Source: Pseudomonas sp. LS1212 (GTDB lineage: Bacteria > Pseudomonadota > Gammaproteobacteria > Pseudomonadales > Pseudomonadaceae). From it: a DNA stretch of 64,000 nucleotides. Positions 17,501 through 24,680 of this stretch are shown here, one piece after another (the stretch's first letter is position 1; each line of letters begins with the position of its first letter). The stretch lies in contig NZ_CP102951.1 of the NCBI RefSeq assembly GCF_024741815.1, forward strand, positions 4,292,001 through 4,356,000. Direction: 5' to 3'. The notes under the pieces are model-generated. The model ran no database searches. It saw only the letters and a list, made by a program, of their open reading frames with translations, and was not told the DNA's origin. The position numbers and the translations under genes are program-made.

Positions 17501-18615
17501 TGGGGGATCTGCCAGAGCGCTTCGACAAAGCGTCGGTCTGCCTCGACCAATGCCGAACGCTGGCCAGGCAAGCCAGGGCCCATGTAGCCCATTTCGCGTC
17601 CGCCCATGGCATTGGGCTGGCCGGTCAATGAAAACGGGCCGCTGCCCGGCCGGCAGATCGCTGCGGTGGCCAGGTGCAGGTTGCACAGCGCATTGGTGTT
17701 CCAGGTGCCGTGGATACTCTGGTTCAGGCCCATGGTCCAGCAGCTCATCCATTCCGGTGCCTGGCCGATCCAGTCGGCCGCCTGGCGGATATCGCTTTCA
17801 GCCAGCCCGGTAATCGCCGCCACTTGCTCAGGTGCATAGTCTTCGAGAAAAGCCGGCATTTCTTCCCAGCCTTCGGTGTAGCGGGCGATGAAATCGGTAT
17901 CGACGTCGCCATTTTTCAGCAACAGATGCAGCAAGCCATTAAGCAATGCCAGATCGGTGCCCGGCTTGATCTGCAGGAACAGGTCGGCCTTGTCGGCGGT
18001 GGCGCTGCGTCGCGGGTCCACGACGATCAGTTTGGCCCCGGCCTTGACCCGGTCCATCATGCGCAGGAACAAAATCGGGTGACAGTCGGCCATGTTGGCG
18101 CCGGTCACGAAAAACAGATCGGCCCGGTCGAAATCCTGATAACCGCCGGGTGGCCCATCGGCGCCCAGCGACAGCTTGTAGCCACTGCCGGCACTGGCCA
18201 TGCACAGGCGCGAATTGGACTCGATGTGACGGCTGCGGACATACCCCTTGGCCAGCTTGTTCACCAGGTACTGGGCTTCCAGCGACATTTGCCCGGAGAC
18301 ATAGAAGGACAAGGCATCGGGACCGTGCTGGTCGAGCAATCCCCGCAGCTTTTGCGCTGTCGCTCTGATCGCTTCGTCCATGCCGACCCGCACCGGGTCG
18401 CGCTGACGCTCGTGACGCATGAAGGCATGCTCCATGCGACCAGACTCGGCAATAGCCTGGCCGCTGGTGCTGCCCTTGGTGCACAGGCGGCCGAAATTGC
18501 TCGGGTGCTGCTTGTCGCCACTCACCTTGATCACCCGGTTATCCGCCACGGTCATGACGATGCCGCAACCCACACCGCAATAAGGACAGACACTGCGAAC
18601 CGTTGTGCTGGTCAT
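14506..18615 (-). CDS. Assimilatory nitrate reductase fused to a flavodoxin/FAD/NAD(P) reductase
   Basis: A 1369-residue fusion. The N-terminus has CPYCGVGCGI for a [4Fe-4S] cluster, then a molybdopterin-guanine-dinucleotide oxidoreductase domain to ~690, ending in the dinucleotide-binding domain. After a linker, residues ~825-970 are a flavodoxin (LWASQTGNAETVANL). Residues ~1000-1215 are the FAD domain (RLYSISSSPKV), and the end is the NAD(P)-binding domain (MVGPGTGVAPFRAFLQERQ), as in CysJ. It reduces nitrate to nitrite in the cytoplasm with electrons taken directly from NAD(P)H. NirBD downstream completes assimilation. Fusions like this are known as nitrate reductase/sulfite reductase hybrids in P. 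putida. Confidence 0.93.
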   Translation of the reverse strand: MTSTTVRSVCPYCGVGCGIVMTVADNRVIKVSGDKQHPSNFGRLCTKGSTSGQAIAESGRMEHAFMRHERQRDPVRVGMDEAIRATAQKLRGLLDQHGPDALSFYVSGQMSLEAQYLVNKLAKGYVRSRHIESNSRLCMASAGSGYKLSLGADGPPGGYQDFDRADLFFVTGANMADCHPILFLRMMDRVKAGAKLIVVDPRRSATADKADLFLQIKPGTDLALLNGLLHLLLKNGDVDTDFIARYTEGWEEMPAFLEDYAPEQVAAITGLAESDIRQAADWIGQAPEWMSCWTMGLNQSIHGTWNTNALCNLHLATAAICRPGSGPFSLTGQPNAMGGREMGYMGPGLPGQRSALVEADRRFVEALWQIPHGSLRAESGEGTVAMFEAMRTGSIKACWIICTNPVASVPNRQQVIEGLQAAELVITQDAFLDTETNRYADILLPGALWAEAEGVMINSERNLTLMAKAVEAPGETLPDWQIIARVACEMGFAEAFDYRSAEEVFEEIKRAWNPATGYDIRGISYSELRQTPRQWPSAPGSSADRSPIRYLNDGISQTLKLDADGQRPAIAFATASGKGRFFARPHLPPAEMPDETFPLVLNTGRLQHQWHTLTKTGKVPALNKLNPGPFIEIHPQDANRLGIAEHDQVQVRSRRGQAVLPAQISDRVRPGTCFAPFHWNDVFGEALAINAVTSDAIDPISLQPAFKFCAVALTRVSGARIPAQQIEAGAEQPILDSQEQGTMATQTLARLLGLDGPFELTLAANEQLYMQGFLMGLRSEGAKPVGGVPTLPSSAPLTPAKRLLVDGLLAGLFSRSPGSTATVLEAPAERHLVLWASQTGNAETVANLCAERLRQADHNVQLSSMDAVTLDELCTASSVLLIASTFGDGDAPDNGSALWQALQGEAAARCAGLRFAVLALGDSSYDQFCGFGRKLDQRLVELGAQRLAERVDCEPEYQELADQWLDTVSSALVGNPVRQPAAQPVRSDTGAIEAPASLYSKQRPWQARLLHNRLLNSPGAVKETRQIVFDLKDSGFDYQAGDALGVWPSNCLTLVEDLLGTLGLDSGQHVQLKGKGELPLAVALQKHLEITRITPDWLNFVAERNGSPRLRELLAPERKAELKDWLWGRQLIDLLNEFPLELSVEEMLAQLKPLQPRLYSISSSPKVTPNEVHLTVSTVRYRHNDRARSGVCSAFLADRAEHGLVPIFTQKSAQFRVPRDPQAPMIMVGPGTGVAPFRAFLQERQATGATGKNWLLFGEQRASSDFYYRDELQAWHRDGHLERLDTAFSRDQEQKIYVQQRMLEQGAQLWSWLQEGGHFYICGDASRMARDVDAALKTVVREHGRFSAEDAEAYVAGMARDKRYLRDVY

Positions 18616-18647
18616 CCGCGTACCTCATGGCCTTTTGGCCTTAAAAC

Positions 18648-18699
18648 AAAAAGGCGCCTTGCTGCCATCCGCTCTTGAGCGGGGCAACACGGCGCCTTT
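18648..18699 (-). terminator. Leader terminator (attenuator) before the nitrate reductase gene
   Basis: On the minus strand AAAGGCGCC pairs with GGCGCCTTT around an inner stem (UGUUGCC with GGCAGCA) and an apical CCGCU-CAAG-AGCGG hairpin. A T-rich tract (TTTTTGTTTT) follows, ~30 bases before the ATG at 18615. It sits in the leader and would block expression unless antitermination occurs. Confidence 0.82.
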
Positions 18700-18712
18700 G
18701 TCGTGAAATGTG

Positions 18713-18728
18713 CAGTCAGCGTTGACTG
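18713..18728 (-). ncRNA. ANTAR-type leader hairpin of the nitrate reductase gene
   Basis: CAGUC-AACGCU-GACUG on the minus strand is a 5-bp stem with a six-base loop holding A1 and G4, the determinant of NasT/NasR-type ANTAR binding. It lies between the predicted sigma-54 start (~18735) and the attenuator, as in the nirBD leader. Confidence 0.65.
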
Positions 18729-18745
18729 CTGGATACGCAGGTTAT

Positions 18746-18761
18746 TGCAAGGCACGCGCCA
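18746..18761 (-). promoter_or_regulatory. Sigma-54 promoter of the nitrate reductase gene
   Basis: The minus strand reads TGGCGCGTGCCTTGCA. GG (18760-18759) and GC (18748-18747) are spaced 12 bases as required. The -12 half TTGCA is perfect; the -24 half has one change from TGGCAC. Start near 18735. Confidence 0.8.
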
Positions 18762-18981
18762 AAAAGCATGCACCCTTGTAAAACAGGGGTTGTAGCTGCC
18801 TGGAAGGGATCAATCAGCTTCCCGGGTGCACCGCCAGAGTGCCGAGCGCCCCAAACCGATGCAATCAGGAGATTTCTGCTGCCGGATCGGAAAAATGACT
18901 GGAGAAGATAAGACGTAGCCACTTGCCACTCAGGCAGGCCCTGAGGCATAAGACGGCATTCATTTGACAAGGACGTTAACC

Positions 18982-20775
18982 TTGCGCGTTTTCTACCGCA
19001 CTCTGCTGTTGTTGGCAGTTCTGATCGCTCTCGGCCTGGCCGTGGCGCTCTACTACATCGCCCGGCCGAATCTGCCCCAATACACGGCGGCCCAGAGCCT
19101 GGCATATCTTGAGCAGTGGAGCGAGGCGGATCGCCAGGCCTATTACTACACACCTCAGGGAACCCAGGTCAAAGGCCTGCAATACGAGTGGTTCACCGCC
19201 CTGGAACTGCCCTTCTCCAGCGAGCGTTTCGCCGCCCCCGAGCACCTTGGGCGCTTCGGCTTCCTGCTCGATCCGGCGCAACAGGCCAGCCCGCAGAACC
19301 CCGGCAACCTGCCGGTTGGCTTTACCCGCCATCAAAACAGCGGCGACAACGCCCAATACCTGGACATCACCTGCGCTGCCTGCCACACCGGCGAGCTGCG
19401 CTACAAGGGCCACGCCGTGCGCATCGACGGCGGCACCGCCCAGCATGTGCTGCCTTCGAGCGTACCGACCTTGCGCGGCGGCAGCTTCGGGCAAGCACTG
19501 GTGGCGAGCCTGGCGGCTACCTATTACCTGCCATGGAAGTACGAGCGCTTTGCCCGCACGGTGCTGGGCGAGCGTTATGAGACCGACCAGCGCGAATTGC
19601 GCCTGGCCCTGGACACGTTCATCAAGGTCGCCTGGAACGACACCCATCGCGGCCTCTACCCGACACTGGAAGGGCCGGGCCGTACCGATGCCTTCGGCCG
19701 CATCGCCAACGCGTCGTTCGGCGATGCCATTTCCCCGGAGAATTACCGTGTTGCCAATGCCCCGGTCGATTACCCGCAGCTCTGGGATATCTGGACCTTC
19801 GACTGGGTCCAGTGGAACGGCTCGGCGCAGCAACCGATGGCGCGCAACATCGGTGAAGCCCTGGGAGTCGGTGCGACCTTTAAGTTCTTTGACACCGATG
19901 GTCAGCCGCTCACCGGCGATGCCCGCTACCCTTCCAGCGTGCGGGTCCGCGACCTGAACCTGATCGAGGAAACCCTGCAACGGCTCAAGCCGCCTGTCTG
20001 GCCAGAGGCATTGTTTGGCCAGATCGATCCGGCGCTGGCTAGCCATGGCCGCGCCCTGTTCAAGGAAAACTGTGCCGGCTGCCACGTGCCCGACGTGCAG
20101 ACCGGTGGCCCGCGCCCGGTGCAACAGCTGAAAATGCTGCCGGTGCAGGCCATCGGCACCGACCCGACGGCGGCCAACAATATTGCCGACCACCGCTTCG
20201 ACCTGAGCGAACTGCAATGGGATCCGGCGGAACTGGCCAACCTCAACGTCGACCTGCATCCCGCGGGCGGCGAACTGGACATGAAGCAATTGTCAGTGGC
20301 CAAGGGCCTGGCTTATGTCACCGCCTTCGTCGAAGCCAGCGCCTATCGCAACGCCAATGTAACTCCAACCGAACGAGCACGGCTGGACGGCTACGGCCTG
20401 CCGATCGGCGTGCGTGAGTTGCGTGCTTACAAGGCGCGACCGCTGGAAGGGGTCTGGGCCACCCCGCCCTTCCTGCACAACGGCTCGGTACCGAGTCTCT
20501 ACCAATTGCTGTCGCCTCAGGATGAGCGCGCAACGACCTTCTATAAAGGCAGTTTCGAATACGACCCAAGGCACCTGGGATACCGCACGGAAGCCTTCCC
20601 TGGCGGCTTCCTGTTCGATACGCGGATCACCGGCAACCACAACAGCGGTCACGAATTCCGCGCAGGCCCCCGTGGCAATGGAGTCATCGGGCGCTTGCTG
20701 CAACCGGAGGAGCGCTGGGCGCTGCTCGAATACCTGAAAGTGCTCGGTAGCCCGCGAGAGGTGCAATTGCCATGA
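18982..20775 (+). CDS. Membrane-anchored di-heme cytochrome c peroxidase-like protein
   Basis: A ~597-residue protein with an N-terminal membrane anchor (FYRTLLLLAVLIALGLAVAL) and two c-heme motifs, CAACH at ~131 and CAGCH at ~364. The heme domains should lie in the periplasm. The C-terminal GVWATPPFLHNGSVPSLYQLL resembles RoxA-like and di-heme peroxidase-like proteins. I prefer TTG 18982, with AAGGA eight bases upstream; TTG 18964 is the alternative. No ATG start is available. The catalase-like gene overlaps its stop, so the two form one operon. Peroxidase or a heme dioxygenase role are both possible. Confidence 0.8.
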   Translation: MRVFYRTLLLLAVLIALGLAVALYYIARPNLPQYTAAQSLAYLEQWSEADRQAYYYTPQGTQVKGLQYEWFTALELPFSSERFAAPEHLGRFGFLLDPAQQASPQNPGNLPVGFTRHQNSGDNAQYLDITCAACHTGELRYKGHAVRIDGGTAQHVLPSSVPTLRGGSFGQALVASLAATYYLPWKYERFARTVLGERYETDQRELRLALDTFIKVAWNDTHRGLYPTLEGPGRTDAFGRIANASFGDAISPENYRVANAPVDYPQLWDIWTFDWVQWNGSAQQPMARNIGEALGVGATFKFFDTDGQPLTGDARYPSSVRVRDLNLIEETLQRLKPPVWPEALFGQIDPALASHGRALFKENCAGCHVPDVQTGGPRPVQQLKMLPVQAIGTDPTAANNIADHRFDLSELQWDPAELANLNVDLHPAGGELDMKQLSVAKGLAYVTAFVEASAYRNANVTPTERARLDGYGLPIGVRELRAYKARPLEGVWATPPFLHNGSVPSLYQLLSPQDERATTFYKGSFEYDPRHLGYRTEAFPGGFLFDTRITGNHNSGHEFRAGPRGNGVIGRLLQPEERWALLEYLKVLGSPREVQLP

Positions 20776-21935
20776 TGAGATCACGCCAACCGGGATTGCC
20801 CGGCCGCCTGCTGTCGTACCTGGGTGCGTTCCTGTTCAACACCCTGCTGGCACTGACCGTGCTCGGTTTGCTCGGCTGGTTGCTGGCCAGCACCTGGTAC
20901 GCCTGGAAGCATTCCGGCCCGGTGCCTGCCGAAGAGCAGATCCCGCCCGGCGAAGCGGCCATGACCCAGGACATTATTCAGACCGCCATCCGCATCGTCG
21001 ACCAGCACCGCAGCGACACCCGCTACCTGCGTGACGCCCATGCCAAGGCCCATGGCTGCGTGCGGGCCGAAGTAAAGGTGCCGCAGGATCTGCGAGAAGC
21101 CATGCGCCAGGGCGTCTTCGCCGAGCCCGGCAAGACGTGGCAGGCCTGGATACGCCTGTCCAACGGCAATGCCTACCCGCAGTTCGACAGCATCCGTGAT
21201 GCACGTGGCATGGCCATCAAACTGCTCGGCGTACCGGGCAAGCAATTGATGAGCAGCCAACAGGGGCGCGGCGAGCAGGATTTCGTGATGTTCAACCATC
21301 CGAACTTTTTCGTCAGCGACGTGGCCGAGTATCGCCAGAACATCGCCGCCCAGGCCGACGGCAAGAAAGCCATGGCGTTCTTCCCGAGCAAGGACCCACG
21401 CACCTGGGAGCCTCGCCATCTGTTCATCGCCCTGGGCACTCTTGCGCCGGCACCGGACAGCCCGACACAGGCCACCTACCACTCGGTCTCACCGTACAAG
21501 TTCGGCAGTGCCAACGCGAAATTCCGCGTTGTTCCAGACCCGGCCAGCTGCCCGGCCTACACCCTGCCAGCGCTGAATCAAGACCTGCCGAACTTCCTGC
21601 GCACGGCCTTGTACCAGCAGCTGTCCACCGACCGCAGCCCGGCCTGTTTCGCTTTGCAGTTCCAGCGGCAGAACGCCAACAAATACATGCCCATCGAAGA
21701 CACCAGCATTGAATGGCGAGAAGCCGATGCGCCCTTCGAAACCGTCGCGCACATCCGCATCCCAGCACAGGACTTCGATACGCCGGAGCAGAACCTGATG
21801 TGTGACAACCTGTCGTTCAACCCGTGGCAGGGGCTGGAAGCGCATCGGCCGATTGGTGGTATCAACCGGTTGCGCAAGGCGGTGTATGAGGCGGTGAGCG
21901 AATACCGGCATGCGCGCAATGGCGTGTCGCAATAG
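20772..21935 (+). CDS. Catalase-family protein with N-terminal membrane anchor
   Basis: The ATG at 20772 overlaps the stop of the di-heme gene. The 387-residue product has a membrane segment (~residues 16-37, FNTLLALTVLGLLGWLLAS) and then a catalase-fold domain. Visible motifs are DAHAKAHGCVRAEVKV, WIRLSNGNAYPQFDSIRDARGMAIKLL and DFVMFNHPNFFV. The second matches the catalase R-F-S-N/D-x-R-G-MA pattern. It is shorter than true catalases and resembles the SrpA-like group. It probably consumes peroxide or organic peroxides at the membrane with its cytochrome partner. Confidence 0.82.
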   Translation: MMRSRQPGLPGRLLSYLGAFLFNTLLALTVLGLLGWLLASTWYAWKHSGPVPAEEQIPPGEAAMTQDIIQTAIRIVDQHRSDTRYLRDAHAKAHGCVRAEVKVPQDLREAMRQGVFAEPGKTWQAWIRLSNGNAYPQFDSIRDARGMAIKLLGVPGKQLMSSQQGRGEQDFVMFNHPNFFVSDVAEYRQNIAAQADGKKAMAFFPSKDPRTWEPRHLFIALGTLAPAPDSPTQATYHSVSPYKFGSANAKFRVVPDPASCPAYTLPALNQDLPNFLRTALYQQLSTDRSPACFALQFQRQNANKYMPIEDTSIEWREADAPFETVAHIRIPAQDFDTPEQNLMCDNLSFNPWQGLEAHRPIGGINRLRKAVYEAVSEYRHARNGVSQ

Positions 21936-22095
21936 GTGCGTGAGCCACATGCGGCAACAGTTTGCAGGGCCCAAGGCAATGCAAACGATCTAGGGTTGTT
22001 GACGAGTGAAGTGCGCAGCCTCACGGGGCTGTCGCCTTAACTTATAAAATCTTTAAAAAACCCTGAAAGACTTATATATTGCTTATTAAAACCTC

Positions 22096-22350
22096 ATGAA
22101 TCAGATAAACTGGACCCGGAAGGCCGTAAAGCAATTGCTGAGGCTACACACCCAGCATCAGGTTCAGATTCGTGATGCCGTCCCTGAGCTTGAGCGTATG
22201 CCCGACGTGGCGAACGTCAAATCGCTGGTGCAACACGCCTGCGGCTACAGGCTTCGAGTCGGCAATTACAGAGTTCTGTTCGACTGGCACGGCACGATCC
22301 AGGTCGTCAGCATTCAAGAGGTAAAAAAACGTGACGAACGCACCTACTGA
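22096..22350 (+). CDS. RelE/ParE-family toxin
   Basis: An 84-residue protein with the RelE/ParE pattern: INWTRKAVKQLLRL at the start, then the strand region GYRLRVGNYRVLFDWHGTIQVVSIQEVKKRDERTY. The RLRVGNYRVLF core is diagnostic. RelE members cut mRNA on the ribosome; ParE members inhibit gyrase; the sequence alone does not decide. It overlaps by 20 bases an Xre-type antitoxin gene. The upstream A/T-rich stretch from about 22040 is likely its promoter. Confidence 0.85.
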   Translation: MNQINWTRKAVKQLLRLHTQHQVQIRDAVPELERMPDVANVKSLVQHACGYRLRVGNYRVLFDWHGTIQVVSIQEVKKRDERTY

Positions 22351-22657
22351 AGTGCAAATCATCAACGGACCGGATGGCAAACCGGCATTTGTCGTCATTC
22401 CCTATGAGCAGTACATCGCCCAGCACGTCGAAGCCGATCTGATTCCGCACCAAGTGGTCAGTCGGATCGTTGATGGCGCGACACCCATTCGCGCCTGGCG
22501 CGAACACTTGAACCTCACGCAAGAGGAAGTTGCCACGCGCATGGGGATTTCCCAGCCAGCTTTCGCTCAGCAAGAAGCGGTGAATAAACCACGCAGGACC
22601 ACCCGCGAGAAAATTGCGCGCGCGTTTGGCATCAGGGCTGATCAGCTGGAGTTGTGA
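22331..22657 (+). CDS. Xre-family antitoxin
   Basis: A 108-residue protein starting with GTG at 22331 inside the toxin gene. The N-terminal ~45 residues resemble a Phd-like antitoxin start (FVVIPYEQYIAQH). The C-terminal part is a Xre helix-turn-helix (LTQEEVATRMGISQPAFAQQE). Toxin neutralisation and operon repression are the expected roles. The order is toxin then antitoxin, as in higBA-type modules. Confidence 0.85.
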   Translation: MTNAPTEVQIINGPDGKPAFVVIPYEQYIAQHVEADLIPHQVVSRIVDGATPIRAWREHLNLTQEEVATRMGISQPAFAQQEAVNKPRRTTREKIARAFGIRADQLEL

Positions 22658-22660
22658 GCG

Positions 22661-22710
22661 GGACGCAGAGCGTCGGGGTGAGGCATTCCCACGCTGGAGC
22701 GTGGGAATAA
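22661..22710. repeat. Two-hairpin Pseudomonas intergenic repeat
   Basis: The unit comprises GACGC-AGA-GCGTC followed by TTCCCACGCTGGAGCGTGGG, which forms a hairpin. Units of this kind are frequent between genes in Pseudomonas, from general knowledge. Part of the same unit recurs near 11075. Confidence 0.6.
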
Positions 22711-22732
22711 GGGGGAACATAAACCCCAGACA

Positions 22733-22757
22733 GCAAAAAGCCCGCACTAGGCGGGCT
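22733..22757 (-). terminator. Terminator of the tRNA-Val/tRNA-Asp transcript
   Basis: AAAGCCCGCCTAGTGCGGGCTT on the minus strand is followed by T residues (TTTTTGC). It lies 44 bases after the tRNA-Asp 3' end. Confidence 0.8.
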
Positions 22758-22800
22758 TTCCGGTGGATCACAGGCGTTCAGTGGTCCTGTGTTCCTAATA

Positions 22801-22877
22801 TGGCGCAGCGGACGGGACTCGAACCCGCGACCCCCGGCGTGACAGGCCGGTATTCTAACCGACTGAACTACCGCTGC
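22801..22877 (-). tRNA. tRNA-Asp (anticodon GTC)
   Basis: On the minus strand the acceptor stem is GCAGCGG/CCGCTGC, the anticodon loop is CCTGTCAC, the T loop is GGTTCGAGTCC and the encoded end is GCCA. Length 77. It is transcribed behind tRNA-Val. Confidence 0.97.
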
Positions 22878-22896
22878 GCATAACACTGAGAAGGAT

Positions 22897-22972
22897 TGGT
22901 GGGTGATGACGGGATCGAACCGCCGACCCTCTGCTTGTAAGGCAGATGCTCTCCCGGCTGAGCTAATCACCC
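22897..22972 (-). tRNA. tRNA-Val (anticodon TAC)
   Basis: On the minus strand the acceptor stem is GGGTGAT/ATCACCC, the D arm TAGCTCAGCCGGGAGAGCA, the anticodon loop CTTACAA, the T loop GGTTCGATCCC, and ACCA is encoded. Length 76. It is followed by tRNA-Asp 19 bases downstream. Confidence 0.97.
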
Positions 22973-23135
22973 TTCACTCTCGGTGTGGCGCGCATTCTAC
23001 GGAGCGACCTGACCTCTGGCAAGCACTTTCTTTAAAATTTTTTCCAGCCCTTCCAAACACTTAGCGCAGGGTTGGCCTCGGGCACCGGCTCGGAGAATAA
23101 TGCCCGCCTTATGTGTGTAAGGAGAGCTTCACCCC

Positions 23136-24056
23136 ATGTGGTTCAAAAACCTGCTTATCTATCGCCTGACCCAAGATATCCCTTTTGATGCCGAGGCGCT
23201 GGAAACCGCACTGGCCACCAAGCCGGCGCGCCCTTGTGCAAGCCAGGAGTTGACCACCTACGGTTTCGTCGCCCCTTTCGGCAAAGGCGAAGATGCGCCA
23301 CTGGTTCACGTCAGCCAGGATTTCCTGCTGATCGCCGCCCGCAAGGAAGAGCGTATTCTGCCGGGTAGCGTCGTGCGCGATGCGGTCAAGGAGAAGATCG
23401 AAGAAATCGAAGCCGAACAGATGCGCAAGGTCTATAAGAAGGAGCGCGATCAGATCAAGGATGAAATCATCCAGGCTTTCCTCCCACGTGCCTTTATCCG
23501 TCGCTCGGCCACTTTCGCTGCCATTGCACCGAAACAAGGCCTGATCCTGGTCAACGCCTCCAGCCCCAAGCGGGCCGAAGACCTGCTCTCGACCCTGCGC
23601 GAAGTGATCGGCTCGCTGCCAGTGCGCCCGTTGACCGTCAAAATCGCCCCAACCGCCACCATGACCGAGTGGGTCAAGACCCAGCAAGCAGCCCCTGATT
23701 TCTTCGTGCTCGACGAATGCGAGCTGCGCGACACCCACGAAGACGGCGGTATAGTGCGTTGCAAGCGCCAGGACCTGACCAGCGACGAAATCCAGTTGCA
23801 CTTGAGCACCGGCAAGCAAGTGACGCAACTGTCGCTGGCCTGGCAGGACAAATTGTCCTTCGTGCTCGATGACAAGATGGTGATCAAGCGCCTGAAGTTC
23901 GAAGAGCTGTTGCAGGACCAGGCCGAAGAAGACGGTGGCGACGAGGCACTGGGCCAGCTCGATGCCAGCTTTACCTTGATGATGCTGACCTTTGGCGAGT
24001 TCTTGCCGGTAATGTTCGAAGCCTTGGGTGGCGAAGAGATTCCGCAGGGGATCTGA
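23136..24056 (+). CDS. rdgC: Recombination-associated protein RdgC
   Basis: A 306-residue protein beginning MWFKNLLIYRLTQDIPFDAE, the characteristic RdgC start. It also has GFVAPFGKGEDAPLVH, ILPGSVVRDAVKEKIEEIE and DDKMVIKRLKFEELL. The length matches the family. RdgC forms a ring dimer on duplex DNA and limits RecA. AAGGAGAGC upstream gives the start. It stands alone between the tRNAs and a REPIN that follows its stop. Confidence 0.96.
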   Translation: MWFKNLLIYRLTQDIPFDAEALETALATKPARPCASQELTTYGFVAPFGKGEDAPLVHVSQDFLLIAARKEERILPGSVVRDAVKEKIEEIEAEQMRKVYKKERDQIKDEIIQAFLPRAFIRRSATFAAIAPKQGLILVNASSPKRAEDLLSTLREVIGSLPVRPLTVKIAPTATMTEWVKTQQAAPDFFVLDECELRDTHEDGGIVRCKRQDLTSDEIQLHLSTGKQVTQLSLAWQDKLSFVLDDKMVIKRLKFEELLQDQAEEDGGDEALGQLDASFTLMMLTFGEFLPVMFEALGGEEIPQGI

Positions 24057-24075
24057 TTTTTTTTGAAGGCCCTTT

Positions 24076-24155
24076 GGGCCTTATCGCGGGCAAGACCCGC
24101 TCCTACAAGGTCCGCGCTGTGCCTGTAGGAGCGGGTCTTGCCCGCGATAAGGCCC
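24076..24155. repeat. REPIN: perfect 32-bp inverted pair of REP sequences
   Basis: Arms at 24076-24107 and 24124-24155 are exact reverse complements and include CGCGGGCAAGACCCGC, the core of the P. putida-type REP sequence. The element lies directly behind rdgC and may also act as its 3' stabiliser or terminator. Confidence 0.92.
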
Positions 24156-24215
24156 AGCACGCACCAAAACCGTGCTTGATTCCGGCAGCGTTTTTGTGCA
24201 CTATATTGCACATAG

Positions 24216-24265
24216 TGAGGACGACCTCACGACTCTATGAGTGACCATTCTGGGGACGACCCCGT
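24216..24265 (+). ncRNA. Guanidine-II (mini-ykkC) riboswitch
   Basis: Two hairpins with identical ACGA loops, GTGAGG-ACGA-CCTCAC (24216-24231) and GGGG-ACGA-CCCC (24252-24263), are separated by a 20-base linker. The second is followed by the GGAGG (24274-24278) of the downstream gene. This is the defining architecture of mini-ykkC, which senses guanidine. A TATATT -10-like box at 24203-24208 places the transcript start just before the first hairpin. Confidence 0.93.
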
Positions 24266-24283
24266 CAGTTGATGGAGGTCATC

Positions 24284-24601
24284 ATGCCTTGGATCATTCT
24301 CTTTTTTGCAGGCCTGTTTGAAGTCGGTTGGGCCGTTGGCCTGAAATATACCGACGGCTTCAGCCGCCCTCTTCCCACTGCCCTGACCGTTACCGCCATG
24401 CTGATCAGCCTTGGCTTGCTCGGCCTTGCCATGAAGGATCTGCCACTGGGCACCGCCTATGCGATCTGGACCGGTGTGGGTGCCGTGGGCACGGTGATTG
24501 CCGGGGTCATTCTGTTTGGTGAGTCCATGGCGCTGGTCCGGTTGGCCAGCGTGGGGTTGATCGTGGCAGGGCTGGTTGGGCTTAAGGTTAGCGCCAGCTA
24601 G
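24284..24601 (+). CDS. sugE: Guanidinium exporter of the SMR family (Gdx/SugE)
   Basis: The start ATG 24284 follows GGAGG by five bases. The 105-residue protein has four membrane helices and the SMR signature: PWIILFFAGLFEVGWAVGLKY with the essential Glu at ~13, and AYAIWTGVGAVGTVIAGVILF. GWAVGLKYTDGF is of the SugE/Gdx subtype rather than EmrE. Members export guanidinium in exchange for protons. The guanidine-II riboswitch directly upstream supports that role, and ligand would relieve blockage of the ribosome binding site. Confidence 0.94.
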   Translation: MPWIILFFAGLFEVGWAVGLKYTDGFSRPLPTALTVTAMLISLGLLGLAMKDLPLGTAYAIWTGVGAVGTVIAGVILFGESMALVRLASVGLIVAGLVGLKVSAS

Positions 24602-24680
24602 CACCGCGTTATCGTTCATCGCTGGCCAGCGGAGTACCGTCCGGCCAGCTCCCACAGGGTGTGTGCGCCTGGAAGCAGAC

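Noticed and set aside
14587..17631. A 1014-residue plus-strand frame across the nitrate reductase gene
   Set aside because: Antisense shadow; low-complexity His/Gln/Arg-rich product with no family motif.
22632..22970. A 112-residue minus-strand frame across the two tRNA genes
   Set aside because: It is translated tRNA sequence and an intergenic repeat, a familiar annotation artefact.
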